This document shows positions 1 through 11,341 of a stretch of DNA of 64,000 nucleotides, one piece after another. Position numbers and translations under genes: made by a program. Each line of letters starts with the position of its first letter. The stretch's first letter is position 1. The stretch spans positions 14,344,513 through 14,408,512 of the forward strand of contig NC_092577.1 in NCBI RefSeq assembly GCF_037975245.1, read 5' to 3'. The notes below the pieces were generated by a model. The model had not been told where the DNA came from and ran no database searches. It saw nothing but the letters and a program-made list of their open reading frames with translations. This DNA is from Apostichopus japonicus. Lineage: Eukaryota > Echinodermata > Holothuroidea > Aspidochirotida > Stichopodidae.

Positions 1-145
1 TTACTCATGCTGTTGTACTCGTTTTAATGCTATTGTACTCCTATAAATGCTATTTTACTAGTACTCATGATGTTGCACTCGTTTTAATGCTATTGTACTC
101 CTATAAATGCTATTTTACTAGTACTCATGCTGTTGTACTCGTACT
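1..145. repeat. 60-bp minisatellite, about 2.4 copies
   Basis: The unit beginning TACTCATGCTGTTGTACTCG recurs with a period of 60 bp at positions 2, 62 and 122 with few differences. The array probably continues to the left of the window. Confidence 0.85.
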
Positions 146-275
146 ACAAGTCTGCTACCTAGTTTGATACCTTCCCCCATTTCAAATGAACACATTTTCT
201 CCAGCCCATGCCCTTACTTGCATCAGTGTTGGCACGCGGAGATGGGTCTACTGATGGTGAACATCACGTGATTTC

Positions 276-329
<54 letters not shown>

Positions 330-1900
330 GGGGGTTTGGGGTGGGAAGGAGGGTAAAATTATAAATACCCACGTGGTCGTTGAATCAGACTTTCATGTTA
401 GATTAGGTATATAATTAGAGTTAAAACAAAATGTTGTGCTAATAAGAAATAGCCTTGAATTTTCCACCCTCTCATCACTTTGACAATCCTAACTTGACGT
501 AATAGGCATGCGACCAAACTAGCTTCGTATGACGAGTGTGACATGCATATCTGGTATATGCCCCAATTTGCACCAAGTTTTTACTTAATTTTAAAGTCTA
601 TGCCTTTATCTTAGTTTGCCTTAGATATTCTTATTAAGTCTGTGCTCGTAATAATACCAAAAGAAACGAAAAATAACTGATTTTCAACTTACGATGGGTT
701 GCCGCTTTATCCTTCCTAAGATTTTATACGACTGAGTAGTAGATTCTTCAAATTCTTATTCCAGAATTGTCTCTCAATCGGAATGCTCTGTGTGTATTAA
801 CGTCACCGTTAGCACTCACGAAGAACGACGAACGTCAAACGACAAACTTTGTATAGGCTTTGTATACACACCTGTCAGGTAACTATAGTCTATTTAACAT
901 GTCGTGAGTTGCATAACAAACGCATTTTCGGATCCAGAGAAGAACAAAACTCTGCTTGGATGTCGACACTTTAGTCACTGTAATTTTACTTTCTGGGGCT
1001 TATTAGAATTGATCACCTTTAAATATGCTTTCTAGTCCGGTCGAGGACAACAGGGTCGATGAAAATCACCTTCTAAAGTTATCGACTGGAAGATTTTCAC
1101 AGGAAGGAAATGAGTGGAACTGATCCTAAAAAAAAATATATTAAAAAAAAAATAACCTCGTGCTTCCAAACAATTCCAAATATAAGAAACATATTACGAA
1201 CATCCCTGTAGATTGACTATTTGTTACCAAATAATTTCCGCGGATTGTAAAGGAAACGTGGAAGGATAACTTCACGTTTGTCTGATTCGACCGAAGCCAT
1301 GCAGTTAACGTCCAAAATCAAGGCCATACAATAGGCTATAGGGTATATAGCTAGTTATTAAAGACATGTACAGTCAAGTGTGTTTTGATGTACTGTATGA
1401 GCATATGGATACATACAACACCTTACTGTGCGAAAAATTAAGATAACCTATAGTCATGTTATTAGTGAGTGTTTACCGTGCTATCCCGTTAAGTGGTGTC
1501 GCGATATAATCTAAAGCCTGTAGTTTGTATTTACTCTTCGTACACTGACGTTATCAATTGTCAACATAACCACGGTAGTTTGGATTTGACCTCGTCGAAT
1601 CAGGTAGAATTACAGGAGCGTCAAATTGATACGATGGCTACGTGAAGTTACAATCCTTTTGGGGAGGTTACACAATTGATAATAACATCTTTCCGTATAT
1701 AGAATTCATCATCACCCTCGGGGTATTCATAAATGATTTCTAAGCAATATGATCATAAAAATAATATGACCTAATAAACGTTAGCGACAATAATAGTGTG
1801 CGTTTTGTAACCACAGAGATATACGGTTATTTCTTTAACTTGGCTATAGGCAATATAGTTTCCAGCTGTGGGTCGATGTATCTGTGCTAACTGTGTCGTA
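146..1900. other. Intergenic stretch without recognised gene
   Basis: A (TA)n tract lies at about 281-327, followed by a short G-run. The remainder is AT-rich unique sequence. I see no exon with coding character, no RNA gene and no clear transposon. Confidence 0.5.
281..327. repeat. (TA)n microsatellite
   Basis: Uninterrupted alternating TA of about 45 bp. The short Tyr-Ile ORF across it is an artefact of the repeat. Confidence 0.95.
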
Positions 1901-1917
1901 CAATGGCAGAGTCCAAG

Positions 1918-1945
1918 CAGGGAGTTGTTATTGAACAACTCCCTG
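1918..1945. repeat. Perfect 12-bp hairpin, copy 1
   Basis: CAGGGAGTTGTT, a 4-base loop, then AACAACTCCCTG: a perfect 12-bp stem. The same stem with a different loop recurs at 10163-10191, so this is a dispersed hairpin repeat and not a chance palindrome. Confidence 0.8.
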
Positions 1946-2289
1946 GTCCGAGGACGTATGGATATGGAACACAAGCTATTATCAGGTATCAATCGATAAA
2001 TGGTATGCAAGTTATCAAAACAAAGTTGCACCCTACATTCAACCCAATTGGGGCAATGTTTTTCTATACTGTAGTGTTATGTCCCGCTTCAGAGCACTGG
2101 TATTGTTAGTACGAGCAGTATGAATATCATGTTTCTACCAGATCAAGGTCAGGAACTGTTTGTACTGTCAATACCAGTGCTTTGAGAGTATGATATTGGT
2201 AAACAGTTTCGAGGGGTATATAGCATTTGGAAATTGTCACAAACTGGCTCCAATCGCCGTTTGAATGCTGACCTGGAAGCCGTACAATA

Positions 2290-2530
2290 AATGACGTTAA
2301 TATAGTCAGAGTTTATGGGACGCAGTTTCTGGGTGTAGTTATTGATCATAAACGGAACTGGAAAAAAAAATCACATGAAGATATTATCAAACAAACTTTC
2401 TAAAAGTATCGCAATTTTACATCATAACACGTGCGAGCCAGGTTTTCAAAAGTGATGCACTATTTTATACTGTGCAATTTAACCTACCATCTTTTACATA
2501 TTTTGCTGAAGTATGGGGTATACAAGTCTC
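2290..2530 (+). mobile_element. Decayed LINE reverse transcriptase relic
   Basis: Conceptual translation with frameshifts gives fragments typical of the C-terminal part of non-LTR reverse transcriptases: QFLGVVIDHKRNWKKKSHED near 2320-2380, then a degraded stretch of the kind KLSKSIAIL, then a tail resembling YFAEVWG near 2500-2520. The frame is broken several times, so it is dead. Only a few hundred bases of the element remain. Confidence 0.6.
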
Positions 2531-2599
2531 ATCTTTCGCCGTTATTTTAAAGAAGAAAAAGTTCATCCGTATCATATATATGAAATTAACACATTGTCA

Positions 2600-2802
2600 A
2601 TGGAACGCGAAAAGGGCAACCATATTTCGTTGTCTAAACTAAGTTTGTTGTTGTCTAAACTAAAGTTGTTGCTGCTGTTTTACCACGCTGTTGCTCAAAC
2701 TCATGTTGATGTCTAAAATTCCGTTGTCTATACTTACGTCGTTGTCTAAACTTACCTTAAACTTATAGCAACGAAATATGTTTGCCCTTTTCGCGTTCCA
2801 TA
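2600..2802. mobile_element. Short MITE with about 30-bp terminal inverted repeats
   Basis: The left end ATGGAACGCGAAAAGGGCAA is matched in inverted orientation by the right end TTGCCCTTTTCGCGTTCCAT. Seven bases, ATTGTCA, flank both sides (2593-2599 and 2803-2809). The interior is a degenerate GTTGTCTAAACT-type repeat with no coding capacity. The 7-8 bp duplication would suit hAT-type transposition; the family assignment is inference. Confidence 0.7.
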
Positions 2803-2809
2803 ATTGTCA

Positions 2810-3985
2810 CCTTCCTTTCACAGTTATTTCTTTTAAGCATCAAATTATAGATGCAATAAAAAACAAAGAAATCATTTTATGCACAAAATATGTAAGAAAT
2901 ATGGGGGAAAAAATTGTATTTCTACTTGGTCAAACTTGAAATTCATTTGATGATAACACTGTTATGTTCTCAACAATAGGTATTGTTTTCTTGATTAGGA
3001 CTCCCTCTATTAATTGCTTTTCATTGATTAATATCCTAGAGATAGACCTTGATTGTCTTATAACTACATAAGCTTTGCAGAGATGGATTAAAGGCATAGA
3101 AGACTCGCCCCAAACCGCGTGCTGCCATCTGAAAAAGTTAACTTTCTGTTGCTTGCAAGTGACGTTTTATTCGTGTCGCTACAAAATGCAGACAGTAATG
3201 AAACGTGATACCGTACCTTGTTATCTTTAGCTGGACCTGAGATGTCCATCGCAGTATCGTTTGCACACTTTGCTGTGGGTATATTGACCGCAGCTGTATG
3301 TACTGACTGTACACTAGTGTCTAATTACCGATGGTAGCAAGCTGTGTGTGTATTTTCTGGGATCGATGGTGGTGTTTAACACTTCTGTTACACCTCATTC
3401 GAAACTAGGTCAAATTAAACGTTTCTTTTTGCGCGAGTCTTCACACCCTTTAACCTTCCTCCTGGCATGGTTGTCTATAGCAGGCAATCTTGGAAGGGTG
3501 CTACAAGGGTTAAGGATGAGATATGTGATGGATGGCTACTGGTTGGGAAAGAATTTTAACCAAACTTTCATTTTCACAATTTTGGCAATTGTAACTTGTT
3601 AAATATTTTCACAGAAATTGGCACACAACCCGTCTTTTGCAAATTTTTTAGTGTTGGCAACATTTTCTCAAAATCGGTAAATCAAGCCTGGTAACCGTTT
3701 CTTATATGTTCACAATGGTGAACTTTTTTTCTGTGAATTTGTTATGTATTTTATCAAAGAACAAGCCTGCTTATGTTTCTCATTGAATCGTCAGTTTAAT
3801 TTAGTGCATGTACAAATTGCTCATGCATGCTTTATGTAACACTAACTAGTCTTTGTTCTATCAAGGAGGAAGTTCTACAAGCAAGACACCCTTTGGTTGT
3901 ACTATAATTCTGTTAAAGTTGTTACTTGCTGGAAATGAATGAATGTATGAAATTCTCATATTCTTGACAGTCTTTTTAAAGTGGC
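2810..3985. other. Intergenic stretch without recognised gene
   Basis: AT-rich sequence with no supported gene. A short ATG ORF at 3243 encodes a hydrophobic, signal-peptide-like stretch (MSIAVSFAHFAVGILTAA) followed by GTATGT, but its phase does not fit the Ig exon downstream, so it is not called. Confidence 0.4.
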
Positions 3986-3989
3986 TAGT

Positions 3990-5560
3990 GGCGCTTAAAA
4001 GGTACAGGTGTACCACCAGGTACCCAAGTACGCCTACGTAAAGTGGTAAGCGAAGAAGGGCGGGGGAGGGGGTGGTCATGCCTCCATCTCCGATCCTCCG
4101 GGCGGGTAAAATGGTTCAGTCGGGGGGGGGGGGGGGGTGCGTTCAACCGGGGAAGTATGGGACCACTATACTACGGGCGTACAATCCCCACCCGCTTTTC
4201 TAAACCTCAAACATTTAGTATGTATTAACCAACACCTTCCAATTTGGGCTATTTATATAGACCTAATTTATAGTCTAAATATACCTCAGAATGCACAAAC
4301 TGACTTCTATCTGCGAGAGGAGCCCCCCCCCCCCCCACCTTCCTCCTTTACATACGAGACGGCTTCAATGACACCATGGCAACCCCCTCCAACATAAACT
4401 CCTTCATTCACATATGGCCCTCCTCCCATAAAGATTTGTAGGTTTGTAGTTATCATTATGTATATGCAAACCTTCCGTTAACAACTACTTATAAAGTCAC
4501 CTAAATTTATAGTCTGAATATCAAGGCCGCAAAATGCACCATTTGATTTCTATTTTGTTTCCCCCGGAGTAGCCCCATGACCCCCTACATAAGAGTCGAC
4601 TTCAATGACTGGCACATCTCCTTTATAACTTGACATTCTTAATTCTCCTCTGGTCCTTCCATAACAGTTTTTCCTAAATTATTCGGGGAAATTTTTTAAT
4701 TCCCACCACACTAACCTTTGAGATCCTGTATATGCTTATATACGTATAGTCACGTGAAAGGCACATGGCAGCATTACTATAGCGTTTGGTTTCCTCATTA
4801 TGTTAAGAAAATTGGTTACTTTCCAATTAACGCTAAACAAATTTGCTGAAGAAGAACCGCAAAACAAGGAAAAGCAGAAACAAACAGACAAATTTCCGGT
4901 CAGAAAACCGACTTTAACAAGTTCAAAGACCTGTAGAAAACCGACTTTAACAAGTTCAAGGACCTGTAGAAAACCGACTTTAACAAGTTCAAGGACCTGT
5001 TCTGAAGAAGATAGCGGCAGAAGTAGGCCTATACTGAGGCCACTGTTTTCTAGGAGTGTATTGACTTACATATATTTAAGGGACCGGTCGATGGCAGCTA
5101 TATGTCAAACCATGGAGTTAGAAGAGAACTTCATGGTATAATACATAGCATGTACGGAAAAAAATATATCCCACACTGCTAGAGAAATCACTTTCTCATA
5201 GCATACATTTCTTCCCTTCATATTTTGTGATATTGTGAATGCATCTTGCAACAAACATGGTAATTGAGCTGAAAATGTGTTTTTTTTCCTTTATTTGTTC
5301 TTGATTTCTTTATTTTATTTCTGAGTATAGAAATATTTCTACAGAAAAGTGCATTTTTGTATAATTCTACATAAACATGGGAACATCGACAGTTATGCCA
5401 ACATTCTAAATATATATGGAATCAACAAGAGAAGTATCATAAGAATTTTACAGATGACTTTAAAATAGGAAAATTATTTTTCATATGCCGATATAGACCG
5501 TTTAAGAAACAATGCTTTCATCGGTTAAGCTTGTATGTATGTGTACCACTTTTTAATTTT
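3990..5560. repeat. Dispersed repeat copy A
   Basis: The left part (about 4010-4440) matches about 8015-8440 in the same order: the ACCAGGTACCCAAGTACGCC segment, a G-run after GGTTCAGTCGGGG, and the GAGACGGCTTCAATGACACC segment. The right part (about 5400-5530) matches 8690-8770. Copy A carries roughly 740 extra bases (about 4650-5390) that copy B lacks. The element is noncoding with long homopolymer C and G runs. Related GTTCAGTCGGGG pieces occur near 35650 and 45600. Confidence 0.7.
4800..5141 (+). CDS. Uncertain 113-residue ORF with an 11-residue repeat
   Basis: An ATG ORF lies in the segment present in repeat copy A but absent from copy B. It holds a 33-bp unit repeated three times (about 4903-4998), read as RKPTLTSSKTC-like units, preceded by a Lys/Gln-rich stretch. 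The unit length keeps the frame open. No family is recognised, no splice or promoter signals support it, and it lies inside repetitive DNA, so it may not be a gene. Confidence 0.15.
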   Translation: MLRKLVTFQLTLNKFAEEEPQNKEKQKQTDKFPVRKPTLTSSKTCRKPTLTSSRTCRKPTLTSSRTCSEEDSGRSRPILRPLFSRSVLTYIYLRDRSMAAICQTMELEENFMV

Positions 5561-6010
5561 TTGGCACAAAAGACAGTTTAATTTTAATAACAGATCACTA
5601 ATTTGATATAATACACCACAACGGTGAAACAAGGAAGGGATTTCTACATTTAAATTGCTGCATTCTCAATAATCCATATATATCCAGGCTTATTAAAAAC
5701 CCGTTATTTCCTTAACCTATTCAGAGGGGACTCCCCGAATTCACAACGACGTCATTTGTTCTCAGAATTGTATTTGTCAGATGCATAATTCTTTGATTTG
5801 TTATTCAGAGAAAAGTCTCGCCCAATTAGGACAATGGACCTGAAAGGTATTTTGTCATAAGTAATACACAATATCTTTCATCTATATCATTAAGACCTCA
5901 GGTTTGTCTTGGTTTTTTTTTCATCTCTCAAGACAAGTTATAATGTGGCAAGTTGCATTGCCTCAATCAGTACGGTATTGTATGATACTACATGTGATGC
6001 AGTTTTTCTC

Positions 6011-6043
6011 GGGTTAGGGTTAACCCTAGGGTTAACCCTAACC
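6011..6043. repeat. Palindromic telomere-like repeats
   Basis: GGGTTAGGGTTAACCCTAGG followed by GTTAACCCTAACC: TTAGGG and CCCTAA units alternate head to head. This is a very short interstitial telomere-type block. Confidence 0.8.
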
Positions 6044-6531
6044 TATGGTTTCCCCGGTCCACAAGATACATCATTCATTGTTATGGGCTGTATCATGCAT
6101 GATGACATTGCTCGACATATTAATCTGTGTACAAAACGATTCTCTTGAGAAATACTGTCACGTGGGGGAGGATTGGCTGCTAAAATGAAGAACTTCATAT
6201 ATCATGCTTTCATTTCCTTACAGTGTGTGTTCCATTGTTGTGAAGAGTGTCACTTGGTTTATACAACAAGTTTGAGAGAGGGTATACCAACTGGCTGGTG
6301 TAGGACATCCTTTGGCTTTCATGCTTTGCTACACTGTGTTTCATGATTTTCAATATTACCGGTTTGATGAGGACCCTTCATATACTGTGGTTCTGTTGTC
6401 TGAGAAAAGAAAAACCTTGCTTACTTTAACTATACTGACTATAAATTGCATAAAAAACACTTAATTAACAAGCAGTCCATCCTCAGGTGATAATTAAGTT
6501 GTAAAACTGGTGTTGCTTGTTCTATACACAA

Positions 6532-7620
6532 CAGTGGCGGCGGAACCAGGGGGGCTTGGGGGGGCTCAGCCCCCCAATGAAAAAGTTGCGGGGGCAAATG
6601 CATGATAAGCCCCCCCAATCTTTACCAAGGCTCCGAAACGTACATCTGCCCATTTTTCAATGCATACTTGTCGATCTGTCCGATGCACACGTATACTATA
6701 TAGGTGTAATAATTTTAGTAATTGCTGGGGGACCCTCGGCCCGTCCCCTGGCTATAGACTACATTGTCACCCCAACCGCGTCTTCACGCCCCGTGAAAAG
6801 TGGAAGCAGTGAGTGTGAGTACCGGTAAGCGTAACACAACTTCGTCTTAGGCCAATGACTTGCCTTATTTGAGCCAGTTCTCCAACATCCCCTTACTTAG
6901 TGGCGGAGCGTTCATATATACAGTCAGGGGGCGGATGCCCCCCCCCCCCGGACGGACTCAAATGGACTGCTGGCGCCCTTTTCAGCGTTTCACTACTTTT
7001 TACTTATTCGCGATTATTGACTATTTTATTGCGCTCTCATATACCTATTGACATTTGTCATATTCTGTTGGTGTAATTTTCCGACAAAATGGCGACGACA
7101 CCTATTTATTCTCCGTTTATCTGCAAATTAGCAAGGCCCGGAAAGGGTCATTTCCTGCAATCTAGGGAGTATCTTTACTCAGAAATTTTCTGTACGCTCC
7201 GCGCCAACCTGTGGTGGCGCTCCGCTTAGATAGTGTCGAAAGCGCCCTACAGACCATTCTTGCCCCCCCCTGTCCAATACCCCTAGCTCTGCCACTGCCC
7301 TTACTACACTCAAAAACGTCTTTGCGAGTACACTACGAGTAATAGCTACTCTCTTAAAACACCATCGAATATACAAATTACAATGTTTTTACAGACTTTT
7401 ACGTGCAATCTGAGAAATTGCAGGCTTGAGACCCATATTTAAGGGCTAGGTATTCGCAGCATAAAACACTCGGGAAGTGCCGTTTCCGGCCATCTGGGGG
7501 TTTGAAAAAAAACCAAAATTTTCTTGTACGCTCCGCGCCAACTGATGGTGGCGCTCCGCTTAGATAGTCTCCACACATTAGCCCCCCCCCCCCAATAATT
7601 TTTACGTTCCGCCGCGCCTG
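6532..7620. mobile_element. hAT-type non-autonomous element (outer)
   Basis: The left terminus CAGTGGCGGCGGAACC pairs imperfectly with the right terminus GTTCCGCCGCGCCTG. The flanks ATACACAA (6524-6531) and ATACACAC (7621-7628) match at 7 of 8 bases. No transposase is present. A second element (6898-7297) is nested inside. The right end carries the hairpin motif CGCTCCGCGCCAAC...GGTGGCGCTCCGC near 7528-7560, also seen in the nested element and at 50460 and 51335. Confidence 0.7.
6898..7297. mobile_element. hAT-type MITE nested in the outer element
   Basis: The left end is TAGTGGCGGAGC and the right end GCTCTGCCACTG, which form inverted termini of the CAGTGGCGGAGC kind. A perfect 8-bp duplication, CCCTTACT, flanks it at 6890-6897 and 7298-7305. 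Length 400 bp, no coding capacity. The 8-bp duplication and CAGTGG termini are characteristic of the hAT superfamily. Confidence 0.85.
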
Positions 7621-7699
7621 ATACACACTGCATATAGGCTATACTATATACCATTCATAAACTAAGCACTACAACTAATTAGGTCTAAAGTATATTCAA

Positions 7700-9400
7700 A
7701 ACAAAACATAGGCGCGTGCGCCAACGCCCACACTCACACCTGCGAACACAAACGCCCGGTCACCAACACGCACACTCCGGTCACTATTTCTGGTAAATTT
7801 CGACATCGTAGGCCTATACTGAAACACAAGCAAGATATTTGTTCCTCTTATGTTCCAGGTTCTGTTAATGTTCAGGGTTCTTTGGACAGCCCTTGCGTGA
7901 AGTTTCAAATACCCAAATACAATAACTTGTTTTGAGACCGAACGGCAGAACAATCTGTAGTAGGCCCTACATATTTTCTTGGTTTTATTAAAAGTTTTTA
8001 AAAGATATAAGTGTCTTACCAGGTACCCAAGTACGCCTGCGTAAATTGTTATGAGCAAGAAGGGAGTTGGGAGGGGGACGGGTGGTCATACCTTCATCTC
8101 CGATCGTCCGGGCGTGTAAAATGGTTCAGTCGGGGGATGTTGCGCATTCAACCGGGGAAGTATGGGACCACTACAACGGGTGTACAATCCACTCAACCTT
8201 TCTAAACCTCACCGAAACATTTAGTATTTATGAGCCAAAATCTTCCATTTGGGCTATTTATAAAGACCTAATAATGTTCCTCAAAATGCACAAACTGACT
8301 TCTAGTTTTTTTTTCTACGAGAGAACCCCCCCCCCCCTCCTCCTCCTCTTCCTTTACATACGAGACGGCTTCAATGACACCATGGCAATCCCCTCCAACA
8401 TAAACTCCTTTATTCACATCTGGCCCTCCCATAAAGATTTGAAGGTTTGTAGTTTCTTATTATGTATAAGCACAACCTTCCGTTTACAACTACTTATATT
8501 ATGGCCGGTCAAAATTTATAGTCTGAATATCACGGCCGCAAGTAGCACCAATTTAATTTCTATCCCCCCCCCCCCTGGAGGAGCGCCATGCAGACTCCCC
8601 TACATAGGTATCGACTTCAATGAAAAGTGCTTTTTCTTAAAATTCTACATACAGAAAACATCAACAGTCAAACATTCTAAATATATAGGGAATCAACAAG
8701 AGAATTATGATAAGAATTTTACAGATGACAAATATTTTTCATATGCCAACATAGACCGTGGAAAAACAATGCTAACGGTGTCGTTTGTATGTATATACCA
8801 CTATTTAATTTTCTGAACAAAACACGCACACCCCGGTCACTATATCACGCACACCCCGGTCACTATATCACGCACACCCCGGTCACTATATCACGCACAC
8901 CCCGGTCACTATATCACGCACACCCCGGTCACTATATCACGCACACCCCGGTCACTATATCACGCACACCCCGGTCACTATATCACGCACACCCCGGTCA
9001 CTATATCACGCACACCCCGGTCACTATATCACGCACACCCCGGTCACTATATCACGCACACCCCGGTCACTACATCACGCACACCCCGGTCACTATATCA
9101 CGCACACCCCGGTCACTATATCACGCACACCCCGGTCACTATATCACGCACACCCCTGTCACTATTTCTGGTAAATTTCGACATTGTTGGCCTTTACTGA
9201 AACACAAGGAAGATATTTGTTCCTCTTTTGTTCCAGTTTCTGTTAATATTCAGAGTACTTTGGACAGCCCATGGGTGAAATGTTCTTTCGAATACCCATA
9301 GCCTATAAAAGTTTGAGGCCGAACAGAACGAATTTGTAGCAAATATTTCCTTAGTTTTGTTTAAGTTTTTGGCAACGACCTTATCTCCTCTAAAAGGTAA
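7700..9400. repeat. Direct repeats flanking dispersed repeat copy B
   Basis: The segment at about 7760-7990 (CACGCACACTCCGGTCAC, then TTTCTGGTAAATTTCGACAT and AACACAAGCAAGATATTTGT) recurs at about 9145-9380. Between them lies dispersed repeat copy B (about 8000-8820). The arrangement is a long direct repeat around an internal body, caused either by tandem duplication or by an LTR-like element. No reverse transcriptase is visible. Confidence 0.65.
8823..9167. repeat. 23-bp minisatellite, 15 copies
   Basis: The unit CACGCACACCCCGGTCACTA(TAT) is repeated 14 full times from 8823 to 9144 with almost no variation, plus a final variant copy. Because 23 is not a multiple of three, one ORF reads through all three frames of the unit (a His/Pro/Thr-rich 23-residue period); this is not evidence of a protein. 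A single related unit stands at about 7768. Confidence 0.95.
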
Positions 9401-11070
9401 TTTGTTTGACACAAGTTATTCTCCAGTGTTTTTTTTTAATAGAACGAAATGTGTAGCCTATTCTCATAGTATTGTCTTTGAAGGGCGGAAAATCCTGAAA
9501 ATGCTGCCATAGTTCGTAGTTATAGACATATATAGTGGATTGCAATACGACAGACAAATCAAAGCCAATGGCGGAATAGGATCATTTTAGAGAATCTTCA
9601 AGCGACTGCATGATTTAAAATTCTGAAACACATTCGCACAATCACAACGCATGAAGTGATCTTTATTCTTACAGGGAATTATAATTGGACAACGAAAAGC
9701 GTGAATTATTGAATGGATATAATCGTGAATCTACGGCTTTTTTCCTAAATAATAATTCTTGTGTCAGGAGGTCAGTAATCATTTATAGATTAATAAGTGA
9801 AAAGAATCAAACAAAATGCAGCTGTGATTGTCTTTAATTCAAGAATTATCTTTGATTATACGATTGAGTTTGATAGGATTTCGTTTGATGCTGCAATGGA
9901 GTTAGATGCGTAGCCGTATACTACACTCGATGGTGCTATATCGGTTTTTTTTTCATGTTGCTATGGAAACGTTTAAGGTGCCGTCACTTAAAGGTTAAAG
10001 TTAATACAGAACTGGCTCAATGATATTACAATGTCATTCCCCTATTTAAAGCTAGATTCGTTAAGTATCGCTCGCACACTCAGTTCATTTTCGTATGTAT
10101 ATGTAATGTGCACAAACAAAGGTTAGTGAACGACATACAGTCACGTGTGGGTTTGGTGTAAGCAGGGAGTTGTTTCCATAACAACTCCCTGGTGCAAGTC
10201 TATACCAATGAACAGAAAAAAAAAAACTCCGAACACGTTCGATATAGTCTGTAATCATGTAGTCCTATAGGCTGTTATACTTAACGAGTTTCTTGAAGGT
10301 ATAAGCCAAGATAATCTAACCCGCGTAATTTACTATTGACTAAAGCCACTGCTACGATTAGTGAATCCGTACTGTATTGAAGTTAATTGTGTGCGCCCTC
10401 TTTTCAATTTTACACTCAGATATATCAAATGCAGTTATCGGCACAACCTTGCGGAACAGCCTATACCTAAGTTAGAACCTCATTAAAAGACTAAAACTGC
10501 CTCTGCATACAAAATTTCACGCCTTATGTTTTTTTTCTGGTGGATTCCGCTTCAACGATTCACACCCCCCCCCCCTACATTTGAAAATGATTGATATGCC
10601 CCTGGTAAACAAATCACTAAAATTTTTCTGTTAAACAATTTGACTGTTTGAGGGTACGACTTAGCAACGACTTATCTACACACATCCACCTCCTTTTTTA
10701 CTTCAGTCATGTCAAATTTGTGTTTCGCATTTGCATTGCCGAATAGTGGGCCCCCAATTATTGCCCGATACGTTTGGAAATATATATCGAGCATATCGTA
10801 TTTGATGGCCATGGAAGTACTATTATTGTTTACAATTTTGCAATAGCGCCCTCTCTTAAAGAACTAAAACTTTATCTCGCCATAAAGCAAGGCCCTTTTT
10901 ACATTGCAGTTAGTGTTACAACACGTGATAAGACTCATTGTAAGCTCATATCACATTTGAATCTAGTACAGAGGTTAACAGTAGGAGACTCGCGAGTTAA
11001 TTAAAGCCAACCAGCGAAAGATTTCAGTCTGGACCCCGACAAAAAACACACACAAAAAAAGGCTCACAAT
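9400..11070. other. Intergenic stretch without recognised gene
   Basis: AT-rich sequence. It contains the second hairpin repeat at 10163-10191. I recognise no exon or RNA gene. Confidence 0.4.
10163..10191. repeat. Perfect 12-bp hairpin, copy 2
   Basis: CAGGGAGTTGTT, a 5-base loop, then AACAACTCCCTG. The stem is identical to that at 1918-1945, and the flanking bases AAG before and GGT after are shared. Confidence 0.8.
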
Positions 11071-11087
11071 CTTGCAGCGTACGGGAA

Positions 11088-11341
11088 GCTTAATTTTTAT
11101 TCTTAGGACGAATAAGGGTTTCAGGTTTTTCATGAATTTACAAATTCTTTTGAAATCAGAGTTAGGGTTTAGAAAGTGGGTTAGGGATCCAGTTCCTGTG
11201 AAAATGAAGGATTGTCGGTCATAATCTGGGGTCAAAACTAGGAAAAATGAATCAGAACATGTTTTTGAAAAAGCGTCACATGTTTGGAATCCAGGGATTT
11301 GATTGGCCGATGCCCTTATTCGTCCTAGGAACAAAAATTAC
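11088..11341. mobile_element. MITE with 11-bp target-site duplication
   Basis: The termini GCTTAATTTTTATTCTTAGG and CCTAGGAACAAAAATTAC are imperfect inverted repeats that extend inward through GACGAATAAGGG / CCCTTATTCGTC. The direct repeat GCGTACGGGAA flanks it at 11077-11087 and 11342-11352. It has no coding capacity. A duplication of 9-11 bp is usual for Mutator-like elements; this assignment is inference. Confidence 0.75.

Noticed and set aside
3243-3338. Short ORF MSIAVSFAHFAVGILTAA... as the missing receptor signal exon
   Set aside because: The only nearby donor (GTATGT) ends it in phase 0, while the Ig exon needs phase 1, and it is 10 kb away.
8789-9301. 170-residue His/Pro/Thr repeat protein
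   Set aside because: It is a by-product of the 23-bp minisatellite, which is open in every frame.
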